Of a DNA stretch of 51,838 nucleotides, positions 39,989 through 47,915 are shown one piece after another (position 1 is the first letter of the stretch; every line of letters begins with the position of its first letter). The stretch is from the NCBI GenBank assembly GCA_964404765.1, contig CAYOLL010000024.1:1-51838 (forward strand). The letters are read 5' to 3'. Under the pieces are notes generated by a model. That model was not told the DNA's origin. It did no database searches and saw nothing but the letters and a program-made list of their open reading frames with translations. This DNA comes from CAYOLL01 sp964404765 [NCBI: uncultured Gemmatimonadota bacterium]. GTDB taxonomy: Bacteria > 4572-55. The position numbers and the translations under genes were made by a program.

Positions 39989-40420
39989 CTAATCTACACT
40001 GTCCGTATCCACCTGACCGGTGACCTGCCGGGTTACCAGCGACCAACTAAGTCCCACCGTTAGCAAGCCCGCAATCATCACCAAAACAACATGATGGATA
40101 AGGCGCACATTATCCGCCGGAATAATATTATAGGCGGTCAGTACCCACATCAGGCTGCCAAAAAATGCGGCTGTCAACATGACTCCGAACGCGCCCAAAG
40201 ACCGTTTTGTAGCGATAATAAAAGTAACCCAGCCGATGATCAGAACAATTCCCGAAAAAATTTTAAGTGGATGAAACGCAGCCGCGCCTTGAGTGGACAG
40301 CGCCTCGACATGGCTTTGATTTAACGACGCAATCGCCCAATGATAGTAAGAAATGCCTTCCGGATTATAAGTGGCATAGACTAAAATTAAAGCTGCTAAA
40401 AATCGCCCTATCGTGCCCAT
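39989..40420 (-). CDS. DUF6524-like four-helix membrane protein
   Basis: This 143-residue inner-membrane protein has four hydrophobic helices (about 5-22, 47-66, 73-93 and 103-125). The ATG at 40420 follows AAGGGAGG. It starts MGTIGRFLAALILVYATYNP, with the GISYYHWA motif typical of the DUF6524 family, and has a polar C-terminal tail. No function is known for the family. It converges with ybeY, 7 bases apart. Confidence 0.75.
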   Translation of the reverse strand: MGTIGRFLAALILVYATYNPEGISYYHWAIASLNQSHVEALSTQGAAAFHPLKIFSGIVLIIGWVTFIIATKRSLGAFGVMLTAAFFGSLMWVLTAYNIIPADNVRLIHHVVLVMIAGLLTVGLSWSLVTRQVTGQVDTDSVD

Positions 40421-40673
40421 AAATCCTCCCTTAGTGAAATTGCGGATTTGGGACTCGCCTTCCCGATCCGCCAAGACGGCGGAACTACGTTATATTTCAC
40501 AGGTTATAAAAACGGAAGATACGGCAGAAGTACTGCCGGAGCAAGGGAAAAGTTGGTTAGCGGCATGAGGGCGACCCAACTCTTTTCATAGTGATTTGCC
40601 AAAGAGACAAACAGACCGCCACGTCTTCAAAAACCTGACCGTCTGTTTGTTCCAGGCAAGTGTTCCAGCAGCG

Positions 40674-40985
40674 TTACTTGGCCCAGTGGCCTTCGATCCA
40701 GTTCCAGCCGCCGGCGACTTTGGCCCAATGACCGGGAATCCAGTCTTTGCTATGTGGGTTGGTGTCCCAATGGCCCGACTTCCAGACAAAAGTATCTTTG
40801 CGCTCGTTCCAGCTCCAATGTCCCGGAATCCAAACCGCATGTTTGGTCGGGCAGGTCGGACGCTTCACCTCCACTTTAATCGCCGGTGGGCATTTTTTAG
40901 CAAGTGTTGCCGCGTTTGCTGTTAAAGTTAAAGCGGATAGACTCAATCCAAGCAAGACACACGCAGAAATAAACAGACGTTTCAT
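40674..40985 (-). CDS. YXWGXW-repeat secreted protein
   Basis: This 103-residue protein has a signal peptide (about 1-25, LFISACVLLGLSLSALTLTANA). After a basic linker it carries four Trp-rich repeats: VWIPGHWSWNE, VWKSGHWDT, DWIPGHWAK and NWIEGHWAK. These match the WXXGXW/YXWGXW repeat family of envelope proteins. Function is unknown, though such proteins are common in periplasm and surface fractions. The ATG has AGGAGA six bases upstream. It is a lone gene. Confidence 0.85.
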   Translation of the reverse strand: MKRLFISACVLLGLSLSALTLTANAATLAKKCPPAIKVEVKRPTCPTKHAVWIPGHWSWNERKDTFVWKSGHWDTNPHSKDWIPGHWAKVAGGWNWIEGHWAK

Positions 40986-41437
40986 TGCAATCTCCTTTCG
41001 TGAGATGAGATCAGGTAAAAAAACTTAGTCATATCGTTTATGCTTCCAATCCATTAGACACAACCCTTTAGCTGAGGCTTAATAAAAACTTTTGCGAGCA
41101 TCGAAATTTTGTAATCAGCGAAAAAAGAGTTGCTTAAGCAGATCGAATAAACCAGATTGTAGACCTTGACCATCGCATGCCCGTCGTTGTAAAGAATGAG
41201 GGCAAGAAACAATTCCAGTAACTTCTCAATAACCGTTGGCAAACCTTGCGAAGGCTTTTGTTCGAAACTTGTGAAATCAAGCAATGAAGCCTTCGCAAGG
41301 TTCGTTTCTACCTACACTTTTTGAGAAGTTACCAATTCCGTACTAGCAATCATCGACTTTACGATGACGGTGACTGATGACATTTTCAAGTATATTACCA
41401 AAACCAAAATTATCAAAACTTAAAAACGGAGAAATGA
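40986..41437. other. Gap before valS with MITE and possible gene remnant
   Basis: Apart from the palindromic element (41210-41339), the only notable content is a minus-strand open frame at about 41054-41216. It has plausible hydrophobic composition (LFLALILYNDGHAMVKVYNL) and continues into the element. No start, family or full domain is recognised. It may be the tail of a decayed gene interrupted by the element. Confidence 0.3.
41210..41339. mobile_element. Composite palindromic element with 7-bp target duplication
   Basis: Perfect 12-bp outer inverted repeats GTAACTTCTCAA (41218-41229) and TTGAGAAGTTAC (41321-41332) enclose the 61-bp palindrome with perfect 16-bp arms AACCTTGCGAAGGCTT (41242-41257) and AAGCCTTCGCAAGGTT (41287-41302). 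The direct repeat CAATTCC lies on both sides (41210-41216, 41333-41339), indicating insertion. On the minus strand the inner part is open and reads NLAKAS, eight residues, QKPSQG. It is about 100 bases upstream of valS. Confidence 0.88.
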
Positions 41438-44400
41438 ATGACGACCCCAACACGTGAAATACCAACTACCTACGACCATGCCACGACCCTGGAACCGACT
41501 TATCAAAAGTGGCTGGCCGCCGGCGCGTTTAAAGCTTTGCCCGATCAGCGCCAAAACCGCTATGTAATCATGATGCCGCTGCCCAATGTCACCGGCGCGC
41601 TGCACATGGGTCATGCCATGGATAACGTGATGCAGGATATGCTGATCCGCTGGCATCGCATGATGGGTGACAACTCGTTGTGGATGCCGGGCACCGATCA
41701 TGCCGGCATCGCCACCCAGGCCATCGTGGAAAAACGCCTGCTGGAACTGGAAGGCAAAACCCGCAACGACATTGGCCGCGAGGAGTTGATTCGCCGGATA
41801 TGGGAATGGAAGGACAAATCCGAGCAGCGCATCATTTTACAGCAACAACGCATGGGCTGCTCCTGCGATTGGGATCGCCATCGCTTTACCATGGACGCGG
41901 TTTGCACAGCGGCGGTGCGCGAGACGTTTTTCCGCATGTTCCGCGACGGGTTGATTTATCGCGGCAACCGCATGGTCAATTGGGATTGTCAACTGCAAAC
42001 CGCCGTGTCCGACGACGAGATTTATCACGACTTGATTGACGGGCATTTCTGGCATCTCAAGTATCCGATTATCAATCCGAAGCCGGGCGAGCCGGAATTT
42101 GTGACCGTCGCCACCACCCGGCCCGAAACCATGCTGGGCGATACGGCGGTAGCCTGCCATCCCAACCCAACCAAAGCCCTGCAGCGCCAGATCGACAAAG
42201 TGAAAGAAAAGCTCAAATCCGCCGGGCAAAAAGAACGCCCAACGGTCGAAGCCGAATTGGCCCAACTGGAAGAGCGGGTGCAGACCCATCTGCCGCGTTT
42301 GGAACAATTTGCCGCCATGGCCCGCGATGGCCGCAAAGTGTTGCTGCCTCTGCAAGAGCGCGAAATCCCGCTGATCACCGACGAATGGGCCAGGCCCGAG
42401 CTCGGCTCCGGCTGCGTCAAAATCACCCCGGCCCACGATCCCAACGATTACAACGTCTGGCGGACGCATAACCTTGCGAAGGTTTCCGCTAACGAAAGCA
42501 AAAATTTACCGGAAAAGTCTTCACAAGGTTATGAATTTGCCATCATCAACATCTTAAACCCGGATGGCACACTCAATGCCAATGCCGGCGCATACAAAGG
42601 TCTGGATCGTTTTGCAGCCCGCAAAAAAGTGGTGGTAGATCTGCAAGCCAAAAACCTGATTTTGCAGATTGAAGACCGTCAGATCGAAATCGGCCACTCC
42701 GACCGGTCCAAATCGCCCATCGAACCGTATTTATCCAAGCAATGGTTTGTGCGCATGGGCGACGTGCCCGGCGGCATTGTCTGCGGACGCGGCACGGCCA
42801 ACGAATTCCGCGCCCCCGGTCTGGCCCAGGCCGCCATCGACGCCGTGCGCGGCGATTGGAAATCGCCCACCGGTCGCAAGCTGACCTTTTACCCCGACGC
42901 CGACCGCTACGGCAACACTTATTGCGATTGGCTGGCCGAAAAGCGCGACTGGTGCATCAGCCGTCAACTGTGGTGGGGCCATCGCATTCCCATTTGGCGG
43001 GCCAATTGTTTTGGCGCGGCGGCGCAAGCCTTGTTGACCGAAGTCAGCCGCTTTGCCTATGGCGAAGAACTCTGGCTGGTGATCACAGATGCTGACGGCG
43101 AAATTCTGACCCCGGACGCCGCCCGCAACTATGCCCAACAACATTCCGACGCAGACCATCCGCTGGAAATTATGGTCTGCTCGCGCAATCTGGTTACTGA
43201 CGAAAAATACGCCGCCCAATTGGCCCAGCTTGGATTAATCCAGGACCCGGACGTGCTCGACACCTGGTTTAGCAGCGCCATTTGGCCGCATAGCACATTG
43301 GGCTTTCCCGACCCGCAAAACGCGCAGGTCAAGCCCGGCCAAACGCCGTGCGGCCGCATCGACGGTCAACCCGATGCCTTATCCTATTATTATCCGGGTT
43401 CGTGCTTAGTGACCGGCCGCGATATCATTACCCTGTGGGTGGCGCGGATGCAATTGACCGGCCTGTACAACCTGGGCGATGTGCCGTTTACCGACTGCTT
43501 TGTCCACGCCACGATTCTGGACGGCAAGGGCGAACGGATGAGCAAATCCAAAGGCAACGGCATTGACCCGGTGGACATTATCGAGCGTTATGGCGTGGAT
43601 GCTTTGCGCTATATCTTGTGCGAGATGCAGACCGGGACGCAGGAATTTCGGCTGCCGGTGCAGGCGATTTCGCCCTTTACCGGCGATTTTATCGACCTGG
43701 CCACGGCCAAACACGGGCGGACGATTTTCAGCTATATCTGTCCGCAAAGCGGCAAGGAATTTGATGTCACCGGCACGATGCCGGAACTGCCGTCGGCCAA
43801 AGTCGTCAGCGAACGCTTTGACGAGGGCAAGAACTTTTGCAATAAACTGTGGAACGCCTCACGCTTTGCCATGATGAATCTGACCGATCAACCGTTCCAG
43901 CCGTTGACGCTCAACGAGTTAGACCCGGAAGACCGCTGGATTCTGGCCCGCCTGAATAACGCCATCAGCCAGGTCCAGCGCGGCCTGACGACCTACAATC
44001 CTTCCGCGGCGATTGGGGCGGCCCGCAGCTTTTTCTGGAACGAACTCTGCGATTGGTATCTGGAGCTGATTAAACCGCGGCTGAGGAATAACCTTGCGAA
44101 GGCTTCGGCTCAAGACGGTCAAGAGGCTACTGAAAAGCCTTCGCAAGGTTCTTTTGTCGCCCGGCAAGTTTTGGCCGCCGTGCTCGATCAAACTCTGCGG
44201 CTGTTCCATCCGTTTATCCCGTTTATCACCGAGGCCATCTGGGCCGAACTCGGTCAAATTATGCCGACGCGCGGGATTACGGAGCCGTTCCCGGCCTCCG
44301 AGTCGTTGATTCTGGCCGCCTGGCCGGAACCGCAAACTGCCTGGGCCGACGCCTCGCTGGAAGCCGATTTTGAGCTATTGCAGGAGACGATCAAGGGGAT

Positions 44401-44821
44401 TCGCAACGTGCGCGGCAAATACAACGTGCCGCCCGGCAAAAAGCTGGCCGCCATCATCAAGATCGGCGGGGCCGCCGGCGCGACGCTGCAACGCTTGACC
44501 GGCCATCTGCAATCCCAGGCCGGCTTAGACAGCGTCATCGTGACCGCCGCCGCCGACAAGCCCAAAACCGCCGCCGCCCAGGTTGTGCGCGACTTTGAAA
44601 TCTATGTAAACGGTGTGCTCGATCCGGACATGGAACGCAAGCGGCTGAGCGAGCAGCGCGACAAACTGCTCAAGTTCAAAGAAAGTCAGCAAAAGAAACT
44701 GGCCAACGATAGCTTTGTCAGCAAAGCCCCGGCCAACGTGGTCGAAGCCGAACGCCAAAAGCTGCGCGATACCGAGACGCAATTGGCGGTGATTGAGGAG
44801 AGTTTGCGGGGGTTGGAGTGA
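41438..44821 (+). CDS. valS: Valyl-tRNA synthetase with two peptide inserts
   Basis: This enzyme charges tRNA-Val. At 1127 residues it is longer than the usual 880-950. The HIGH-type motif is PLPNVTGALHMGHAMDN (about 48-64) and the KMSKS-type motif is ERMSKSKGNG (about 698-707). Editing-domain signatures TTRPETMLGDTAVACHP and TPAHDPNDYNVW are present, and a C-terminal coiled coil ends LAVIEESLRGLE. Part of the extra length is a long helical insert after HPNPTKA (about 240-300) seen in some lineages. Two further inserts come from palindromic repeats: residues 345-364 (NLAKVS...EKSSQG), right after DPNDYNVWRTH in the editing domain, and residues 885-904 (NLAKAS...EKPSQG), after ELIKPRLRN in the anticodon-binding domain. 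ACGGAG precedes the ATG. The last 72 bases recur twice downstream. Confidence 0.96.
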   Translation: MTTPTREIPTTYDHATTLEPTYQKWLAAGAFKALPDQRQNRYVIMMPLPNVTGALHMGHAMDNVMQDMLIRWHRMMGDNSLWMPGTDHAGIATQAIVEKRLLELEGKTRNDIGREELIRRIWEWKDKSEQRIILQQQRMGCSCDWDRHRFTMDAVCTAAVRETFFRMFRDGLIYRGNRMVNWDCQLQTAVSDDEIYHDLIDGHFWHLKYPIINPKPGEPEFVTVATTRPETMLGDTAVACHPNPTKALQRQIDKVKEKLKSAGQKERPTVEAELAQLEERVQTHLPRLEQFAAMARDGRKVLLPLQEREIPLITDEWARPELGSGCVKITPAHDPNDYNVWRTHNLAKVSANESKNLPEKSSQGYEFAIINILNPDGTLNANAGAYKGLDRFAARKKVVVDLQAKNLILQIEDRQIEIGHSDRSKSPIEPYLSKQWFVRMGDVPGGIVCGRGTANEFRAPGLAQAAIDAVRGDWKSPTGRKLTFYPDADRYGNTYCDWLAEKRDWCISRQLWWGHRIPIWRANCFGAAAQALLTEVSRFAYGEELWLVITDADGEILTPDAARNYAQQHSDADHPLEIMVCSRNLVTDEKYAAQLAQLGLIQDPDVLDTWFSSAIWPHSTLGFPDPQNAQVKPGQTPCGRIDGQPDALSYYYPGSCLVTGRDIITLWVARMQLTGLYNLGDVPFTDCFVHATILDGKGERMSKSKGNGIDPVDIIERYGVDALRYILCEMQTGTQEFRLPVQAISPFTGDFIDLATAKHGRTIFSYICPQSGKEFDVTGTMPELPSAKVVSERFDEGKNFCNKLWNASRFAMMNLTDQPFQPLTLNELDPEDRWILARLNNAISQVQRGLTTYNPSAAIGAARSFFWNELCDWYLELIKPRLRNNLAKASAQDGQEATEKPSQGSFVARQVLAAVLDQTLRLFHPFIPFITEAIWAELGQIMPTRGITEPFPASESLILAAWPEPQTAWADASLEADFELLQETIKGIRNVRGKYNVPPGKKLAAIIKIGGAAGATLQRLTGHLQSQAGLDSVIVTAAADKPKTAAAQVVRDFEIYVNGVLDPDMERKRLSEQRDKLLKFKESQQKKLANDSFVSKAPANVVEAERQKLRDTETQLAVIEESLRGLE
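42470..42530 (+). repeat. 61-bp palindromic element inside valS (copy 1)
   Basis: The arms are AACCTTGCGAAGGTTT (42470-42485) and AAGTCTTCACAAGGTT (42515-42530), with a 29-base loop. It begins at the first base of codon 345 and encodes NLAKVS, eight variable residues, EKSSQG. It lacks the outer GTAACTTCTCAA arms of the intergenic copies. The arms have diverged more than in the other valS copy, so this insertion may be older. Confidence 0.9.
44090..44150 (+). repeat. 61-bp palindromic element inside valS (copy 2)
   Basis: The arms AACCTTGCGAAGGCTT (44090-44105) and AAGCCTTCGCAAGGTT (44135-44150) are perfect 16-bp inverses around a 29-base loop. It begins at the first base of codon 885, the same phase as copy 1, and encodes NLAKAS, AQDGQEAT, EKPSQG. 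Perfect arms suggest recent insertion or selection for the hairpin. Confidence 0.92.
44750..44821 (+). repeat. valS 3'-end repeat, copy A (in valS)
   Basis: The final 24 codons of valS including TGA, starting GAACGCCAAAAGCTGCGCGA, are repeated at 46157-46228 and 48639-48710. Every copy is 72 bases and stays in the valS frame to a stop. Confidence 0.93.
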
Positions 44822-44872
44822 TTACGCATCAGGGTTTGCTCTTGATTTCTTTGCATGATTTCAGAGGATGAC

Positions 44873-46132
44873 ATGATGAAAATAGGTGTAATGATCCTAT
44901 CATTTGGTTTGTTCACGCTTTCGTGCGCCAATGACTCTCCAAAAATCGAATGGACACGCACCTATGATATCGAAACGAGCGGTTATCCACGTCAGTGTCT
45001 GATGCGACAAACTTCGGACGACAATTTTGTCATTGCCACTCTTGTATCGGTCCCATCTGTAGCGCGTCCGTCAGTTCGAGAGCAGTCTGAGTCTACTGTT
45101 GTGTTAGTAAAAGCAACTGCAAATGGTGATACACTCTGGACGAAAAATTACTCGTTCTGTGGGAACTGTAGGAAAGAGACTGTTTCTGATTTTCAGCAAA
45201 CAGCCGATGGCGGCTTTATTGTTGTAGGAACGTGTACTTCGCCAGGGTTCCGTCCGAGCCATCTTTTAGATGTTACATGGAAGGTTTATCCCCAAGCATC
45301 AATAGAAAGAATGCGTTCAAAAATATATGAGAAGTCATGCATAGTTTTAATGAAAATAGACCAAAATGGCGATGTCACTTGGCGTCAAACATACGGCGGG
45401 AGTTATTTTAGCGGAGACGGTGTTAAGCAAGCTACGGATGGTGGCTACGTTGTGGCGGGTAAGTATGGGCGATTATTACTGTTGAAAGTTGATTCCGCCG
45501 GCCAGCCGATATGGTCGCATTTTTACTATTCGCATGGAAGCAGAAGCCCTTTTGTAGTAGCCTGCCCTTTTGAAATAGCCGCAATGGCCGACAGCAGTTT
45601 TCTTGTGGGTACAACCATATATTCAAACTCGTACAAAACATCTGAAATTGAGGCAATCCGTATAACTGCTAATGGCGACGTACGCTGGGCAGAAACTTAT
45701 TTGGATCAATCCCTAAATCTTCCAGGGGATGTTTCAACAATAGGGCATGACCTGGTGTCGGTAAAAGAAGGGAGCACGATCCTTTGTGGAGTAAGCTTTG
45801 CTGAATCCAAAAAATTCAAATGCTTTGTTGTAAGTATTGATAGTGGTGGGAATATTCTATGGGAGTACACCTCGCCATCGCAGCATTACTCAATTAGGAC
45901 CGGTCTAAGCCTGAATCATACTTTAGATAACGGCTGTATTATTGCCGGAACACGTAGCGACGGCTTTTTTTTCATCAAATTAGATTCATCAGGTCAGCAG
46001 GAATGGTATAAAGCATTTCGTCAGCCATTCCGTATAGAATCTGTGCATCAATTAGCTGATGGCAGTTATATTGCGTGCGGCTGGCATCATCAAGACAATC
46101 GCCTTACTTTCATAAAATTGCGCGTAATATGA
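44873..46132 (+). CDS. Lipoprotein with bacterial beta-propeller-like repeats
   Basis: This 419-residue exported lipoprotein starts at the ATG at 44873 (or 44876), after AGAGGAT. A frame from 44855 has no site. The lipobox is LFTLSC, near residue 18. The mature part repeats a unit in which a gly-rich strand (TADGGFIVVGTC, TDGGYVVAGKYG, LDNGCIIAGTRSDG, LADGSYIACGWH) alternates with a KxDxxGxxxW strand (LMKIDQNGDVTW, LLKVDSAGQPIW, FIKLDSSGQQEW). This is the pattern of delta-60/propeller-type surface proteins. Codons look more AT-rich than valS, which fits acquisition. It is the sole gene of the cassette between valS-tail copies A and B. Confidence 0.8.
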   Translation: MMKIGVMILSFGLFTLSCANDSPKIEWTRTYDIETSGYPRQCLMRQTSDDNFVIATLVSVPSVARPSVREQSESTVVLVKATANGDTLWTKNYSFCGNCRKETVSDFQQTADGGFIVVGTCTSPGFRPSHLLDVTWKVYPQASIERMRSKIYEKSCIVLMKIDQNGDVTWRQTYGGSYFSGDGVKQATDGGYVVAGKYGRLLLLKVDSAGQPIWSHFYYSHGSRSPFVVACPFEIAAMADSSFLVGTTIYSNSYKTSEIEAIRITANGDVRWAETYLDQSLNLPGDVSTIGHDLVSVKEGSTILCGVSFAESKKFKCFVVSIDSGGNILWEYTSPSQHYSIRTGLSLNHTLDNGCIIAGTRSDGFFFIKLDSSGQQEWYKAFRQPFRIESVHQLADGSYIACGWHHQDNRLTFIKLRVI

Positions 46133-46156
46133 AGGACTGCTTGTCGTCACATCCGT

Positions 46157-46228
46157 GAACGCCAAAAGCTGCGCGATACCGAAGCGCAATTGGCGGTGAT
46201 TGAGGAGAGTTTGAAGGAGTTGGGATAG
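46157..46228 (+). repeat. valS 3'-end repeat, copy B
   Basis: This is a 72-base copy of the valS end (GAACGCC to TAG), encoding ERQKLRDTEAQLAVIEESLK then ELG and a stop. The match to valS begins abruptly at GAACGCC. The preceding bases (GTCACATCCGT) are unrelated to valS. It lies 25 bases after the lipoprotein stop and is not part of an expressed gene. Confidence 0.92.
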
Positions 46229-46254
46229 TTTACAGAATGTGGCTCATGGAACAA

Positions 46255-46392
46255 GTTTGTGGAATGATAATTTGTCATTCTGAAAGAATCTTTTTGAGGC
46301 GATTGTAAGTGCTTTTAAATAAATCTATTAGCAAGTTTTAAAAAAGATTCCTTCTGAATGACGTCCCACGATTTCGGCCGTTTTCCACAAAC
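46255..46392. repeat. Inverted-repeat element with GTCATTC arms
   Basis: Outer GTTTGTGGAA (46255-46264) pairs with TTCCACAAAC (46383-46392). Inner GTCATTCTGAAAGAATCTTT (from 46274) pairs with AAAGATTCCTTCTGAATGAC (to 46362). It fills most of the 332-base gap between the lipoprotein and DUF433 genes. This common palindrome type was probably brought in with, or after, the cassette. Confidence 0.65.
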
Positions 46393-46464
46393 ATGTACGA
46401 AGAGCCCAGAATGTAGCGTTAATTTTACGCAATGTTGACCGATTTTTTTAGAAAGGTGAAAAAC

Positions 46465-46659
46465 ATGACTGCTCTTGATCGTATCACGGTCAATCCGGCG
46501 ATATTGGGCGGCAAGCCCGTTGTTCGCGGGACTCGCTTATCCGTTGAGTTTATTATTGATTTATTGGCATCCGGTATGTCGGAATCGGAAATTTTAGCGG
46601 ATTACCCCCATTTGACCCGCGAGGATATTCAAGCCTGCTTGCGTAGGAACAGTCAATAA
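46465..46659 (+). CDS. DUF433 antitoxin-like protein, apparently unpaired
   Basis: This 64-residue DUF433 protein has a winged helix-turn-helix-like small fold. It usually serves as antitoxin to a DUF5615 PIN-like toxin. The family pattern is plain: RITVNPAILGGKPVVRGTRL, then FIIDLLASGMSESEILADYP and LTREDIQACL. The ATG at 46465 follows AAAGGTG. It stops a few residues earlier than most members (about 75-80), and no DUF5615 gene follows. Instead an AAA ATPase begins 53 bases later. It may be a stranded antitoxin or a regulator adopted by the ATPase pair. Confidence 0.87.
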   Translation: MTALDRITVNPAILGGKPVVRGTRLSVEFIIDLLASGMSESEILADYPHLTREDIQACLRRNSQ

Positions 46660-46712
46660 TACTTTGATTTGTGACAATACGACAGCAATCGAATGCGTCA
46701 AGGAGAATAGTA

Positions 46713-47915
46713 ATGCCAATACGCGATGTTCGTTTAGAGAAAGTTTTTATCAAAAATTATTTAAGCCTTCATGATATCGAGTTTCCATTGAAATCGCTAA
46801 CGGTTTTGGTCGGGCCAAATGCCAGCGGCAAATCAAATATTTTAGAAGCATTACAATTTCTTAAAGACAGGTTAACATCCGAAGATTTGCCACCTGTAGA
46901 AGTTATCAAAGATATTATGTGGGCCGGGAAAGCTGAAAATATTGAGTTAGGATTTGAAGCGCTTATTGGCCGCAAAAAAGTGCGCTATTCGGTTAAGTTT
47001 AAGCCGGTTGAGGAAAACCGGATTGCCCATGAAAGCCTTGTAGTTGGAAAAGTGAATGTGATCTTGACAAAAAACGGCGAGGGCAGGGTAAAAGACGAGG
47101 AGGGAAAGAATTCAACGGATTACAGATCGAAAAAGCTGGCGCTGAAGTCAGCGGGCGATTATGGAAATAAGCCTGTTACAAATCGTTTAAACCGTTTTAT
47201 TAAAAGTTGGCAAGTTTATGATTTCAATCCAAGAGCAATGCGTGGGAAAGGCTTTATTACAGTTACAAATGATCTTCAAGTCCCAATAGCAGCGATTGAT
47301 TTCTCTCGAAGCATCGGGATTGATAACGTTGGAGCAAATATAAAAGGTCTTTTACTTAATTGGCATTCAAAAGATTCAAGTCGATTTCAAAGATTTCTTG
47401 ACAAATTTTCGTTTCTAAGCGGCGTTAGTTTGGAGCCAAACAAAGAAAAGGATGATATTAATTCATACGAAGGTTATTTGAATCCCATTGCAATCAATAA
47501 AGTCTCCGATGGAACTTTGCGGCTCTTGGCGTACCTTGCTCTTCTCAATCAAGAAGCGCTTCCTTCCTTAATAGCGATTGAAGAGCCGGAGCGAGATCTT
47601 CATCCGGCCTGGTTGACGGCGCTTGGCGAGATTTTGATTCTATTGGCCAATCGAACTCAAGTTATTATTACAACGCATAGCTCACAGTTGCTTGATTCGC
47701 TTGATCCGCAAGAATTAAACGAAGGTATTGGAATTCTTCTTTTGCGCAATGTCCGTGGGCAAGGGACGGAAGTCTTTACTTTGGATGACATTCGAAAAAA
47801 TCGCGAAGGATTACAAAGTTGGATTGATGAATTCGGCATCGGCAGCGCTCTTTTCAATAGCGAGATTATACAGGACATAATGCGAAATGAAAAGGAGATC
47901 AAGGGTGCCGACTAA
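46713..47915 (+). CDS. AAA-family ATPase (AAA_21/OLD-like), probable defence gene
   Basis: This 400-residue ABC-type/RecF-like ATPase starts at the ATG at 46713 with AAGGAG before it. It begins LEKVFIKNYLSLHDIEFPLK and has Walker A VGPNASGKSNILEAL (about residues 34-48). A long insert with coiled-coil or arm character follows, then the signature region INKVSDGTLRLLAYLALL (about 265-282). Walker B is LIAIEEPERDLHPAWL (about 290-305) and the H-loop is VIITTHSSQLLDSL. This is the AAA_21 type found in OLD, Septu, PARIS and similar anti-phage systems. It overlaps the next gene, a TOPRIM-like protein, by 11 bases. Defence is inferred from family and context. Confidence 0.88.
   Translation: MPIRDVRLEKVFIKNYLSLHDIEFPLKSLTVLVGPNASGKSNILEALQFLKDRLTSEDLPPVEVIKDIMWAGKAENIELGFEALIGRKKVRYSVKFKPVEENRIAHESLVVGKVNVILTKNGEGRVKDEEGKNSTDYRSKKLALKSAGDYGNKPVTNRLNRFIKSWQVYDFNPRAMRGKGFITVTNDLQVPIAAIDFSRSIGIDNVGANIKGLLLNWHSKDSSRFQRFLDKFSFLSGVSLEPNKEKDDINSYEGYLNPIAINKVSDGTLRLLAYLALLNQEALPSLIAIEEPERDLHPAWLTALGEILILLANRTQVIITTHSSQLLDSLDPQELNEGIGILLLRNVRGQGTEVFTLDDIRKNREGLQSWIDEFGIGSALFNSEIIQDIMRNEKEIKGAD

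Noticed and set aside
41054-41284. Minus-strand reading frame starting LDFTSFEQKPSQG
   Set aside because: Its first third is the palindromic element read in its coding frame, and the remainder has no recognisable domain, start site or partner. Treated as element plus possible remnant, not as a gene.
46157-46228. Fragments of a second and third valS gene
   Set aside because: Homology begins abruptly at the same base in each copy and there is no upstream valS sequence, so these are site repeats and not remnants of duplicated genes.
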